From: Rhodamnia argentea
Lineage: Eukaryota; Streptophyta; Magnoliopsida; Myrtales; Myrtaceae
Direction: 5' to 3'
Length of the DNA: 64,000 bases
NCBI RefSeq assembly: GCF_020921035.1
Contig: NC_063158.1
Coordinates: 6,554,001-6,618,000, forward strand
How positions within the stretch are numbered: the stretch's first letter is position 1; each line of letters starts with the position of its first letter. The notes under the pieces are model-generated. The model made no database searches. It was given only the letters and a program-made list of their open reading frames with translations, and had not been told where the DNA came from. This document shows positions 20,394 through 32,391 of this stretch, one piece after another. Made by a program: the position numbers and the translations under genes.

Positions 20394-22127
20394 ATGGAGG
20401 GGACAACAAGGGTATGCGTCACGGGAGGTTCCGGTTACATAGGTTCTTGGATTGTCAAGAAGCTGTTGGAGAGAGACTACACGGTCCATGCCACTGTTAG
20501 AAACTCAGGTGACATTTTAATATCCTCTCGTTTTGATTGTTTCCCTGTGGATTTACTTATATGAGCTGAAAAAGGGTGGTTTTCGTCGGGAATGCGGGCG
20601 AGTGCAGGCGACAAGAGCAAAGTCGGGTTCCTCAAGAGTTTTCCTAATGCAGAGAGAGGGTTGGTGTTGTTCGAAGCGGATCTGTACAATCCTCCTGATT
20701 TCGAAAAAGCAATTCAAGGGTGTCAATACGTTTTTCATGTGGCCACCCCATTGCACCATGACCCCAACAGCTCTAAGGTCTGAAGTCTCTCTAGTTAACT
20801 TATGAGTTCCAACTTTGTTCCTTGCTAGAAGGGCAGCTTCTTCACAGCCTTTGCATGTGCACTTTGTCTGGTTTTAATGAGGAAAAAGAAAAAAGAACAT
20901 GAACCTTACAGAAGAAAGCATCAGGATTAGAGTGATTCATGCTTTGAGGGATTCCTCAAGACATATGGTGCTAGTTGAGCTAGGAATGATCAGATCCTTC
21001 TCTAGTTTCCACTGTAGGACATTTCGGAAATTCTGAGTTAGGGAGTCAAAGAGCTATTCTTGTAGACACTTGGAATTGTTGAATTGAGGACTTAAGGGTC
21101 AATGTAACATGTCTTCTAATTTACCGAGCCATCGACCCACTTCAATACAGTTCAAAGATACATCCAAGGCAGCTGTCGCTGGAGTAAAGAGCATCGCGGA
21201 GTCCTGCATCAGATCGGGGACCGTGAGACGGCTCATCTACACTGCTACTGTTCTGGCTGCTTCGCCGATGAAAGGCAACGCAAAATGCTTCGCTGAGGCA
21301 ATGGACGAATCCTGCTGGACTCCCCTCGATTTCTCAGTTCCTGACAGCAATTACCGATTCATGGTATTTAGCTACCGCTGTCGCACTCCATTAACAGAAG
21401 AGAACCATGTTTTTCCAATGACTAATTTGTTACTTTTTAACTCCCTGTAGGAGGACTATGTGAAATCTAAGACGCGATCAGAGAGGGAATTGATGAAGTA
21501 CAAAGGGGAGATTGAGATAGTGAGCATTGCTTTAGGCTTGGTGGGAGGAAGCACAACTCGTCCTGCCTTGCCTGATAGCTTAAGAGTGCTCATTGCACAG
21601 GCGACGAACAGCAGAGCTTCGTACGGGATTTTGAGGCTTCTGGAGGAAGTGATGGGCAAAGTCCCGGTGGTGCACATCGAAGATGCCTGCGAGGCGCATA
21701 TCTTCTGCATATCGCAGCAGCATTCTATCAGTGGCCGGTCCTTATGCGCTAGTGACTATGTGAAGACCGCCGATATTGCCCAGTATATCAAGGAAAGCTT
21801 CCCGGAAATCCAGATTCCTGAAGAGTAAGCCAGAGTTGCCATTTTTCTTTAGCTCTCTTGGCTAGATTATTGCAGGAGAAGAACCAATCTTACAGGAATC
21901 AAATTCCTGACAGATTGATTCCTTGAGAAGCTGAGTAAGTTCTTCTGATGATGTGCTTCAGGTTCGTCGAGGACACGGGAAGAGAGATTGCTTGGGGATC
22001 GTCGAAGCTCGAGGAAATGGGGTTCAAGTACAAGTATGATCTCAGGATGATATTAGAAGATAGCATTAATTGTGCTCGGATGTCCGGGGATATAACCTCC
22101 AATACTTGTAATCTGGCTTCAAACTGA
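20394..22127 (+). CDS. DFR/anthocyanidin-reductase-like NAD(P)H-dependent reductase, 5 exons
   Basis: Exons 20394-20508, 20608-20777, 21151-21363, 21451-21824 and 21962-22127 give a 345-residue protein. All junctions are GT-AG and keep frame. It is an extended short-chain dehydrogenase of the dihydroflavonol-4-reductase family. The Rossmann motif is [13 protein letters not shown] (residues 9-21, G-x-x-G-x-x-G), followed by AAVAGVKSI and [13 protein letters not shown]. The catalytic Y-x-x-x-K is Y169/K173 in DYVKSK. The usual catalytic serine in the YTAS segment appears as threonine (YTAT), which may alter activity. The C-terminus has [20 protein letters not shown]. The family uses NADPH to reduce flavonoid-type or related carbonyls in the cytosol; the substrate cannot be told from sequence. 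DFR proper, anthocyanidin reductase and phenylpropanoid reductases are alternatives. Confidence 0.85.
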
Positions 22128-23040
22128 GTCTTCATTTGTTTCACGAAACACGAACGGTTTGGAAGACATTAACTATAATTAATCGCTTTCTTTCGTCCAT
22201 TCATTTGTCTTGCTTGGTTTCACTGTTCATCCTTCTTGATCATGGTCATTGGTTCTGCTTCTCTGTTAAAATCAAGCTACTGCGCTCGTCAGATTGCTGG
22301 TTTTAGTCTTACTTTTCTTTTCTTTATTTTTCCCCTTTTCAATTCCTGAAGAAGGAAAAAACGGAGGCTGTCTGGGTGCTGCCTTGCTGGTAGTACTCCA
22401 ATCTACAGGGTTACAATAGCTAATTTTCTTGTCAGATCATATTATCTCCTCTCTTATACATATTTTTCGGGTATAAATACCCCTAACCCGAAACCCATCA
22501 ACACGTTACAAAATCATCTTATCGAGTAAAGATTTAACAGTTCGCCTCTCTTCTTTCTCCCTATCACTTAAAGATCCTAGAATGTTCAAGCCAGCTTTGA
22601 TTAGGTTACTCCTAACGAAAGATGATGTTTTGATTGATTGTTCAAGAAGGGAGCACATCATTTCGATCGCCAATTTTCCTCTGAATCAAATTATCTTCTC
22701 TGAATTTTGACAAAAGACAGTAGTGAACATTTTACAAGCTGTAATCTTGAAGTCAGATATCTTCCTATGAAGATGTAGTTGTACTCCTAACTTTCCGAGA
22801 ATAAGCTCAATCAAATTGGACAAAAAAAGGGGGAAACAACAAAAAGAAAGGACAAAAGGGTACAAATATTACACATTTGTTTGGTGAAATCTAAGCAGAA
22901 ACTCCCTTGGCCATCATAGAGGGGACCATACTCAGATGGCCTGGTGGGTCACCTCTTTCAATGATGTCCACGACCTGAAATTCGAATCGTCCTCTACTCC
23001 TCCTGAACAAACTCACTACAAAGCTCAGCCTTATCAATCA
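22128..23040. other. convergent intergenic region
   Basis: Contains the 3' ends of the reductase gene (+) and the WRKY gene (-). No further gene, RNA or repeat recognised. Confidence 0.6.
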
Positions 23041-24688
23041 TTAGAAGAAATCCGGATTGAAGGGAAAATCCAAGTCGAAATCGACCTTGCTTAGCGAGAA
23101 ACTCGCATCCCCCATCGGGGAATTGGTGACCGAAGTCGGAGCCGAAACTATCTCCGTGAGTCCGGAATCCGACGTCTGCACGTTGTTGGGAGCACAGAAG
23201 TTGGTCATGTGGTCCAGCGAGAGCGAGAAGTAGTTGGACCCCGAGGTCGCTGGGGACGAGAACCTGTCCATGAAGTTGTCGTCCATCAATGCATCAACAA
23301 AGTAATTTCCCTCTCCATTCTCAGGCTCGGCTTCGGCGGTGGAGAAGGTAAATAACGGGAACACGTCCTTGTGCCTCGCGTCCAAGTTCTCAGTTTTGAC
23401 GCTGAGTCCCCATTTGGAGCTCAAAAGGGTCTCTCGAGACGGTTTGGGCTGTTCTTCACGGTTCCTGGTTTCTTTCTGAGGCTCTTCCTTAACAGCTGGA
23501 GCTGGACTAATGGCTGAGCTAGGAGATTGGATGCAAGTGTGTCGTCCGCGATACGTGACTTCGACGACGGCTGGGTCTTGGTCTGATCTCTGGACTTGCT
23601 TCGTAGCCAGACAGCCTTGGACATGGCGGCGACTGCATCTGTAATATCCCCTGTAAAAAAAAACACAGATCTTGTTCAGGACAAAGTTGCCCAAACGAAC
23701 ATACTCTGTCTAGAACGAGAAATCTACTTGATTAGGCCCCAGTTGTGCCTCGCCCAACTGTTCCGACATTTCCGATGATCTAATAAATGACGAAAGGTGA
23801 TTCAACTGCAAGACCCACGTGCCGTGAAAACAGCTGATAATTGCTGGCGAGTGGCAACCAGAGGACAAGAAACTTAAAAGACAAAACAGAGTAAACTGAA
23901 TTGGATAAAACATTGCAGCCGAATGTACAAGTTGCCGCTTAAAAGAAAGTGTCAGTGCACGAATCTCGGCTCAGCCATCAAGGTCGGGAGTTCAAAATTC
24001 ACGGGGGCAGCGCAAAAAATGTTTCTTTTTGTGGTGTGTTCAGACTATAATGCCTAATTAACTCGTGACAGGTAAAGGTCGAGACTTTTTCGTATCTGCT
24101 CGTTCTGAAATCATCATTCGCCAGTTAACGAAGAATTTGATCAAAAGCAGATCAAGGCAAAGAACGTGGAATGGAGAATTACCGAGGGAAATTAGCTCCG
24201 AGAATCTCCTTTTGCCCATATTTTCTCCAGCTAAACCCATCTTCGGGATGCCCCTCTAGTGCGGTGTCTGAGTTGACCCTGACCTGCTCTGTCCACCGCG
24301 GCATAGTCTTCCTGCGTGTCGCGAAAGCCCCACCGTCAATACAATTCGATGCCAAAAGTTTCAGATTTAAAGCTTAAAACCATCACCAGTGGGCATTAAC
24401 ACGTCGAGCCCGGATCTACCTCTTTTTGTAGACGTCCCCCTCATTCTTGGGGCTGCCGCTAGTCCCAATGCTGAAGGCGGGCTTGTGCTCCTCCATCATG
24501 AAAGCATCACAATTCAGCATTGCGAGCGACTTCTGGTAGCAAGAGAGTATCTTCTCGACCAAGTACTCGCGCGTCTCCCGGGACGACGACGGGCTGACGA
24601 GGTGGCTCCTCAGCTGCTTCGCCAGCTCCTTCCCCTGGGCCAGCTCGTTGATCAGGTTGTGCTGTTCCCAATTGATGACCCTCTCCAT
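23041..24688 (-). CDS. group III WRKY transcription factor (WRKY41/53/46-like), 3 exons
   Basis: Exons on the minus strand at 24688-24420, 24311-24183 and 23650-23041 join in frame to 335 residues. The N-terminus (NWEQHNLINELAQGKELAKQ, residues 6-25) is typical of WRKY41/53-type proteins. KKRKTMPRWTEQVRV precedes the domain. WRKYGQK is at residues 118-124, and the zinc ligands are C138, C146, H170 and C172, spaced C-x7-C-x23-H-x-C, which defines group III. The second intron falls within PR|GYYRC, the conserved R-type position. The acidic C-terminus ends DLDFPFNPDFF. These nuclear factors bind W-boxes (TTGACC/T) and act in defence, senescence and salicylate responses. Low-coordinate end is convergent with the reductase gene. 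Confidence 0.93.
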
Positions 24689-25003
24689 TTTTCACAAGGA
24701 TCAGACCCCAACGAGCTACAGTGACAAAGGACAAATTCTCCAAACAACAAAGCCTATCACGTCGGGATCAAGCAAATCAAATGGGGCATTAGTTGAATCA
24801 ACAATCTCGGTGATGACACGTGAAGAAAGCAAGGTCTCTGAACGAAAAGAGAAGCTCGACTTGTGGTCGTGGGTTGATGCAGTTGGATGGAAAGGGGAAG
24901 GGGAGGATGTGTGCATAAAACCAGCAAAAGAGCAAAAGAGAGGACGCTTCTTATTTCTCGCAGAGAAGGAAGGTGAGAGGAAGATGGGGGCAGGGGTGAT
25001 GTT

Positions 25004-25011
25004 TATTTATA
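25004..25011 (-). promoter_or_regulatory. TATA box of the WRKY gene
   Basis: TATAAATA on the minus strand, about 315 bp upstream of the WRKY ATG. This implies a 5' UTR near 290 bp. Confidence 0.6.
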
Positions 25012-25173
25012 GCAGCGGGGGAAAGAGCAGGAGCTCCATGATAATTGATTGGCCGAGGATAAGAAAACCGAGTGATCTCAGAGTCTTGTCGAGAACCGAG
25101 TGGCCGAAACCTCTCTCTAGCAAACTAGTCCACAAGAGAGAGAAAGAAGAGAGAGGGAGAGAGTTGCTGACTA

Positions 25174-25267
25174 CGTCAAAGGTGGGGTTTTTAAAGAAAA
25201 CTAGAGAGAGAGAGCGAGCGAGCGAGCGTGTAATAACCAGTCAAGTTCGTCTGGTTTTGAAAGTCAA
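25174..25267 (-). promoter_or_regulatory. W-box cluster upstream of the WRKY gene
   Basis: Minus-strand TTGACG at 25174-25179, TTGACT at 25239-25244 and TTGACT at 25262-25267. W-boxes in WRKY promoters are commonly used for auto- or cross-regulation by WRKY factors. The cluster lies 160-260 bp upstream of the TATA box. Confidence 0.45.
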
Positions 25268-26129
25268 AGGGAGGGGGGGACGTTGCAAGCGGAGGAAGAG
25301 AATGAGAATCTTCAAACACACTTCCGCGTTGCATCCTTTCCTTTCGCTCCGAAACAGGACGAAGAAAAGAGCGTGTGACGTAAGCCGCTGCCGTCATCCC
25401 TTCGAACCCTCGATTACGTTGAAGTTGATGGATCCGTAGAACCCACTCGCTCGCACGTCCCCATGTGATGATGCCACCTAGTTGAGCATATCACAGACAG
25501 CGTGTCTTACCAAAGGAATTCGCGGGTGAGATGAGAGTTTAATACATTAATGTCGTTCACATCATAATAATATTTCGAGAATTTCATTTTTCAGGCCTAA
25601 CAAATTCCAAACAACTTGTGAACAAAACAGAAATCCGAAAACAAATAACAAAGCATAATCAGTAACTAGAAGCATACTGTCTTCCATCCAGAACAAGTCT
25701 ATCACTGTAAAATTTCGAGGGCCGATCATTAGATTCGGTGATAAGAACATGCGGAGATCCTCTACTCCATTTGCAACGGTTTGCAAAGCGTATTTAGATT
25801 CGACACCCTAATCATTATCGCCTTGCAGAGATACCAACATCAATATGTCGAGAGAACACGGATCTAATACACGTAGGGAGTTCCCAAATTTATATCTAGA
25901 TCTAGCTTAGGAGATTAAAATCTACAAAACTTGGCCCAAATCTAAATCGGGGAGAGGAGAGCGGCCTAATCTTAAAGAGGTTGTGGAGCCACGTCACAAA
26001 TATTCTCCTTGGCGGCTATCGACCGGATGAATGGCCGAACCAGTGTGCACGCTCACTCAAGATTAGCTGCAGAAATTTATACACGCAAACAGGATGAGAG
26101 CTTCAAAGAAGGAAGAGGAAAACAGTGAA

Positions 26130-26248
26130 AAAAAAAATTGGGGAGGGAGGGAGATTGGCGATTGTATTTCCAAGGGAAGGGCAAAGGGGAGAAACCCTAA
26201 CAGAGCTTTTTTGACAACCTCTCAAAAAAGGTCGGTTGTCTATTTATA
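26130..26248 (-). promoter_or_regulatory. orphan minus-strand TATA box with adjacent hairpin
   Basis: Minus-strand TATAAATA (26248-26241) is followed at once by an inverted repeat, GACAACC ... GGTTGTC (26240-26213), then TTAGGGTTTCTCC and a CT-rich tract. This looks like a plant core promoter and leader, but no recognisable protein follows within duplication copy A. Confidence 0.3.
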
Positions 26249-26349
26249 CCTTAATGGATGATGATAGAAATACACTGTCGCTTCCTAACTCTAGCTGAAC
26301 ACATTCCACGAAAGTGTGTCTATATAGATGTTAAAGGCACCATTTTTCT

Positions 26350-26520
26350 CGAGAGTCTAGGGGAAAGTACAAAAAAAAAAAAAAAGTCATAAATCTATTG
26401 TATTGACATCAATTCAGTTCTAAAACTTTCAATTCGATTAATTTAATTTTACACCTTTTGTGTTTAGGACAATTTAATTCATCCAATTAATTTTAACCAT
26501 AAATCGTTGATATGGACAGG
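26350..26520. mobile_element. MITE-like family, partial copy 1
   Basis: Starts GGGGAAAGTAC then poly-A and AGTCATAAATCTATTG, followed by AATTCAGTTCTAAAACTTTC. The same arm heads the fuller copy at 26905. Only the left arm is present. Confidence 0.55.
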
Positions 26521-26899
26521 AGTCGTCTTTGGCAGCAATCAATAAGAAAATCTCCTTTCTAGTTTACTGATGTCTTTAATAACTAAAGTAGGGTTTATGC
26601 AGATTAGGTCTTTCATAACTACGAGAATCACTATAAACAATAACCTTAGTTTTGTCGTATTGGCGGCATTTGGACCACGTGCAACCGCGTGGATTAATGT
26701 CTGCTTAATATGAAATGAAAGTAATTCTCATTTTGTCGTGTAGCAAGCGGCAACACGTTTCATTTCGCTTTCTCCCTTTTCTTTTTGCGAAAATGTTTAT
26801 GGCCACAACCACCCTCTTTCTATTCTAATTTCCTTGTTCTTTGCGATAATTTCCCCCAACCATTTTTGTCTTACATGCGTAGCATAAAGTGCCTAAATT

Positions 26900-27535
26900 T
26901 TTTTTGGAGAAAGGTGCAAAAAAAAAAAAACCTAAATCTATTATACTTATGTCGATTCAATTTTAAACTTTTCAATTGTACTAATTTCGACGTAAATATT
27001 TTCACGTTTTACCAATTGAGTCTGTCCGCTCAATTTAGACAAGAAATTACTAATGTATATGTCGGCCGTATTACGTGATACCACTGGTCTTGACCTGCAC
27101 ATTTTTTTATTTATAATTTTGTAACAATTTTTCTGATTTTTTTTCCTTTCTTTTTTTCCTTTTCCTTTTCTTTTTACAAGCGGCCAATTGTCGGCCATAG
27201 CCTAGGCAAGGGTCCCCTTGCGAGGGTGGCTGGCGACTACCACTCGCAGAAAGAAAGGGAAAGAAATAAAAGAAAACAAGGAAAAAGAGGAAAAAAAAAT
27301 TCAAAGAATTATTTAAAAAAATATAAACAAAAAATATGTCCACGTTATTGCCGGTCGTGCCATGTAAAACCGCCGGCACTTATGTCATCAATTCCCAGCC
27401 TAAATTGATCGGATGAAGTCAATTAGCTAAATGTGAATAGGGTTTAGCATTAAATTGGCACAATTGAAAGATTTATGATTGAATTGACACAAAGACAATA
27501 GATTTATGATTCTTTCTAGTACTTTTCCTATGTTT
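26900..27535. mobile_element. MITE-like element with terminal inverted arms, fuller copy
   Basis: The left arm (GGAGAAAGGTGC, poly-A, CCTAAATCTATTAT) is an imperfect inverted match of the right arm (CAATAGATTTATGATT ... CTAGTACTTTTCCT). The core has GC-rich inverted DNA (CCTAGGCAAGGGTCCCCTTG, 27201-27220) between T-rich and A-rich tracts. No coding capacity. Related arms occur at 26350, 27540, 33800, 39245, 52665 and 56190. Confidence 0.6.
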
Positions 27536-27539
27536 CCAT

Positions 27540-27645
27540 AATTAGGTTTAGCACTAAATTGACACAATTGAAAGATTGACGATTGAATTGATGCAAAGGC
27601 CATAGATTTATGACTTTTTCTAGTACTTTTCCTCTCTTTCCATGA
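27540..27645. repeat. tandem duplicate of the MITE right arm
   Basis: 27542-27645 repeats 27440-27540: GTTTAGCAYTAAATTGRCACAATTGAAAGATT then GATTTATGA, TTCTAGTACTTTTCCT. Confidence 0.7.
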
Positions 27646-28769
27646 TCAATCTCATTGTTATAACCTAACACGACTGTGAACAAAGAAAACAATTGTAGAT
27701 GGCACAAATTTGGTAAGGTTATAGTTCGGGTCTTGCTAGTCGTGCTAAATCCATCCCGATTTTAGTTCCATACACGCTCTAGTATATGAAAATAACAAAA
27801 GTACCCAAGTCATGGTCCAACTATCGAAATGGCTTGGCTTGTGGATGATTGCTTTTGGGATGTTTCGCATCACTGTCCTTGCAGCTTCAAGTTGCGAGCT
27901 CCCGCCACCGTGATTGCTGGGATCACGGCTGTTTGAGGTAGTCGACCGGATCAAGCCCGACCCAAGGCGGGCGTCGAACTCCAGCTCTGTCGCAATGGGG
28001 GTCGAACTCCAACTTGCAAGGGTACGCAAATCGCGATCTGTGCGGGCTTGATTTGGGGCTTAGGATGGAGACGAGTCTTAGTTGGTTCAGAGGGAGATGG
28101 ACATTGAGTTTGCACACGTTTTTTGGATAGGAGGGGATATGACGCCTCTTTTGGATGAGTAAAAATGATCGAAAACTGCGTCCCTTTGCACACTTGTAAC
28201 CTTTTGATTTGAGCTATTTGTCACGTAGAAGAGAGACATGATTAAGATAAGTCACATCGGTATTTTTCATTAATCAAATTGGACAGAGCTAATGGAGGGA
28301 TTTGATTGTATTTTAGGATTTAATTGTACTTTTTGCAAATTTTAGAATTCAAGTGTATTTTCGCTTCGACAAAAAAAAATTACATTTTCGTGACAAATTT
28401 TACAACTTCCATTGCAATTATTTTTTTTCTTTCAACTTGGATTTTTATATTCTAAAAAAAAACCCTTTTTAGTTTTTAATCTAATTTGAATAAGAGTTTG
28501 GGAAAGAAAATAAAAAAAAAAGAAAATTGGAGAGAAAATAATAAAAGATGCTACATTAGCATTTTTGGTTAAGCAAATTGATAAAATTATCAAAAAGGCT
28601 TATCGCACCAATTGGACAAGTTTTAAGACTTGATAACACTTTTTGAAAGTTCTAAAACTCAATCACATTTTCACAACATTTTTAGGACTTCTAGTATACT
28701 TGTTCCGCTATTTAATCACGGATGTTGTGCCATTCGTCACCATCACCCATACTTATCTAACTATGCATA
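27646..28769. other. intergenic, no gene
   Basis: AT-rich DNA. The stretch TTTGAGGTAGTCGACCGGA (27931-27949) recurs near 31130, showing shared repeat ancestry. No coding region is supported. Confidence 0.45.
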
Positions 28770-30365
28770 TTCCAGATAGCATGTTTTACCAAAGTAATTC
28801 ATGGGCCGATGAGAGTTCAATAATTTATGCTTTAGTTCACATATGTCCATTTATCGGAATATGGATGAGGAAGAAAAACATTGTTAATTCAAATCTGTCA
28901 CTGAACATATGTATAATCTCATCCCATAAAATGGAAAAACGAAATAGAAAAGTGCATTTCTATATATGTCAAGACACCGTTTTCCTCGAGAGTTTACTAT
29001 TATCTTAAAATATATAATGTATGCGGAACCTTGCTCGATGAATGTATTGAGGTGAAAGTCCAGATAAAATATGGAAAAATGAAATTGTGTATGATACATA
29101 GCTCAACGAAATCCCACGCTTCATAGATGAGCCAAAGATCCGATCCACGATGATGTGTGAACCCTATTAAGGAAAGGACTTGGAAAGTCAAACCAATATC
29201 TTTTGATTCATATGCGCATAAAGCAAGACAATTTCTGTTGTTGTGTCTTCCGTGCATAATTGCATCTAACAAGGGCAAGCAATCAATGAGACGAATCTTC
29301 TTTCTGCTGTACATATGTTTCTAATAAGTGAAGTTGGATTTATGCAGATTAGGGTCTTCATAACTAGAACAACTATTATAAACAGTAGCCTTAGGCTACT
29401 TTTCCAGAAACATTTCATTTTTTGTGAAATGAGAATATTTTTTGCTATTAGGCTGAAACCCGAAAATAGCTTGGAAAATGTTGTCATTCCGTATGAAAAA
29501 CCAGATTTGATTTTCTTCCATGCACTCATTTTAATAAAGTTTATTTTTATTTTTTTTCATCTTTTTATAGTCTAATTTTTGTTTATCATTTGTATTTTTC
29601 TCTTTTTATTTTTTTTCTTTTCCCATCTTCTTGCCAGCGAGACCTCACTCGAGGCCGGTGACGCTTGGCCTCGCCTCGCCACAAGTCGGCGAGTTTGACC
29701 TCGAGCCTCGCCTCGCCTCGCCACAAGCCGACGAGGTCGAGCTCGAGCCTTGCCTTGCTTGCCTGCAGCTAGTTGCCTACCATGGCCAGCTAAAGAAGGG
29801 AAAAGATTTAAAAAAAAAAAAAAAAAAGAGAATTTTTTTTTAGTTTTCTAAAAAAAAAGAGAGAATTTTTTTTTAGTTTTCTAAAAAAAAAGAAAGTATA
29901 AAGAAAAAATAATAATTAAAAAGAAAAGGAACGCGAAAGAATGGAAAAAGAAAAGATGAGGGAAAGAGGAAATTATTTTCCTCACTTATGAAGATGATTT
30001 TTCTATGATTGGAAAATGTTTTCTTGACTCGTTTATTTTCTCGAACGGAACGCCGGAAAATTCGAAAAGCATCTTTTTAGAAGTGATTTTTTGCGAAACG
30101 AGCAGAGCCTTAATTTTATCTTATTGGCAGCATTTCGATCACATGCAACCGCGTCTGGTCTTACGAAGCATTTTTATGGCATGCAACCGCGTGAATGAAT
30201 ACCTGCTTAATGTGAAATGAAAGTGATTGGCCAATTTAGTATAGCAAGTGGCACCACGTTCCGTTCACTTTCACCCTTTTCCTTTTGCCACAAAAGTTAT
30301 GGCCACAAGACAACCGACCTCTCCCTTTGTCCAATTTCCTTGCTTTCAAATCCATCATCTTGTCC
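28770..30365. repeat. segmental duplication, copy B
   Basis: Diverged second copy of 25490-26870 (shared blocks listed there), interrupted by a 0.7-kb insertion at about 29394-30105. Confidence 0.65.
29394..30105. mobile_element. non-autonomous insertion inside duplication copy B
   Basis: Copy A is continuous here (ACCTTAG then TTTTGTCGTATTGGC). In copy B the match is broken between 29393 and 30106, with AGCCTTA at both edges (29387-29393 and 30106-30112) as a probable 7-8 bp target duplication. Inside are GC-rich internal repeats (CCTCGCCTCGCCACAAG twice) between T-rich and A-rich tracts. A hAT- or Mutator-type non-autonomous element is likely, though its terminal repeats are weak. Confidence 0.55.
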
Positions 30366-32391
30366 TACAAAGGATATAAAATAATTCGATTGATAAAGAG
30401 AGGATAGAGAGTCCACTGACGAAGATGCTGGGACGTTAGTACGGTGGTGATGCAGCTGATTTCGTGGCGACGAATTTGCATGAACGAGTACCTTCGGTGA
30501 TGCAAACAGGGACTGTGGAGGGCTTGCTCTTCTTTTGGCTTTATCTGCACATGAACTTCACGCCAATGGAATTGCCATGGAGAAGATCGACTGAGCTATG
30601 GATCCCTTTCCCTTCTCTGTTGCTTTTCCTCAAATTGCCGACTTCCTCTCGTTCTTGTTCTCTCTTTTCCTTGAAGGTCAGCATGTGTCGTCCTCTTGTG
30701 AAGCTCCCAATGGCCGTGTATTGGATGAATTGCCCTCCTCGAATGTGAACCCTACGTGTGTATTTATAATGGTGAGCCAAGGTTTACGTTTTATTTTCAT
30801 TATTTGCAAAATTGTCCCTCAACTTGTGATAATCGCAATTTGATCCAGAGACAAAATATTCATCCATGAAGCCTTTTTTTTTCAATTAATGGACATTTTT
30901 AATTAAAAGGATTTTCCCAAATTAAACAGTAAATAGGCTAATTTAAGCTCAAAATTATTTCAATAGCCTTGTTAATTTTCGGCACACACTCCTTCTTGAT
31001 TGCCGAAAAATCCAAACTAAGCTCGATCCAGTCCTTTGTCAAATTGAGCTCAATTGCTTTGCCTCTGGCCTGAATGCAATGATATGCATGACTAACAAAA
31101 AGTAAATATGTAATGCTGGGATCGAGGCCTTTTGAGGTAGTCGACCGGAGCAAACTCGGCCCGAGGGTGGCCGGTCCTCGGCGAGAGCTCCCGTCCCCGA
31201 GCATGGGGCGGTGCGAGCAGAGAATGGTTGAGTTAATTTGTCTGCGCATCGGTGACGGCGATAGAGCTGATTTGTCCGCTTCATCATTCACATCTCAGGA
31301 GGTACCTTAACGTACGTAAATCATGGCGAGCAACAAAGCACATTCATTTATAAAGCGGTTCTCCCATTAGAGTTGAAATGGGCGGGACTCATCCACCCGA
31401 CTTTCCATCATCCTTAACTCATTAAGCCATAACAGTTGAGGTGTCACATATAAACCGCGAACGAACAAGGACATGGTGATGTATCGTCTTCCGACTCTGA
31501 CATGATATTACAATTTCCAATATGAAAGCTTAAACTCATACGTGAAGGGAGACTGCTCGAGTATAATGAGCATATAAAATTTGTAGATGAGCGACGCGGG
31601 ATATTTTAACATGATTGTCGTTTAATTTATTTTGGTCGGTTAGTTAGAAACTCTGACCGTGAAAAGCTTGTGGAGTTTTTTCTTGTGGTATGAACCCATA
31701 AAGAGATATCACCTTTGGGATTGCTAACGCCTTAGCTTTATTCATGGGGACTGGGGAGTAGATTGCATTGAGGAGAATAAAAATGTAATTCTTGATGTGG
31801 ATTGGAACAAATTGTGGGGCTTTGTCTAGCTCTTTAAGTATTTGTTTTACCCGGTCAAAAGGGCATCATCAATATCTTCCAAAATTTCCAATTCCACTCG
31901 GTTTCAAGCCATACAACGAATAAAAGGGTAAGATGGGGTCCGTTTCTTTCACCATCCTTGACATTTGGAATTCGAATTCGGTTCAATTTACAGTTTGATA
32001 TGAGGGGACACCGTGTGATTGACCCACCTCCAATTCTTTGATTATTGTACTTGATCATCTTGTCATAACCACTACCATAAAAGAATAGGAAGACCGCCAA
32101 GACCGCCACCACATACATACAATTTTAGGAGTTACACCTTTTGTTTTGGAATACATGCAATTATTCTAACGTCGGCCTTTGGCCACGTAAAGACAAAGTA
32201 GCCATCTCCGTTCCCCGACCTGTACGACAAAGAAATAACATGTATAATATATCCATTCAAGCTAGCTCGATAAGATGGAAGGTGTCGCTCGACCGAAGTT
32301 GAACAAGAGACAAACTGAATCCTATCAAAGTCTCGAAAAATTCAAGTAATATACCATTTAGGTAATGCAACAACGTCAAATTACCTCATAC
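30366..32391. other. repeat-rich intergenic region
   Basis: Minus-strand TATAAATAC near 30762 precedes a short ORF (30541-30780) that I do not recognise. 31310-31770 is a diverged copy of 35330-36070. No gene is supported. Confidence 0.4.
31310..31770. repeat. dispersed duplication, copy 1
   Basis: Shares with 35330-36070, in order: GAGCAACWAAGCACATTC, GTGAAGGGAGAC, AAGCGTATAAAA/ATGAGCATATAAAA, TTTTAACAYGATT, and the block GTGAAAA...TTCTYGTSGTG...AAAGAGAT. Non-coding in both places. Confidence 0.55.

Larger units (their letters stand above)
25490..26870. repeat. segmental duplication, copy A
   Basis: Diverged blocks match 28770-30365 in the same order: TACCAAAGgAATTC...GATGAGAGTT (25510 / 28788), TTTCTCGAGAG (26345 / 28980), TTATGCAGATTAGG (26596 / 29339), GCAACCGCGTG (26681 / 30185) and TATGGCCACAA (26798 / 30299). 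Copy A holds its own MITE-like insertion at about 26350-26510. Confidence 0.65.

Noticed and set aside
23950..24010. TCGGGAGTTCAAAATTC resembling a Pol III B box in the WRKY intron
   Set aside because: Isolated weak match, no A box or tail; treated as intron sequence.
24648..25439. 264-codon plus-strand ORF over the WRKY 5' region
   Set aside because: It overlaps exon 1, the 5' UTR, the TATA box and the promoter of the WRKY gene in antisense, is rich in low-complexity RE/KR runs and matches no family.
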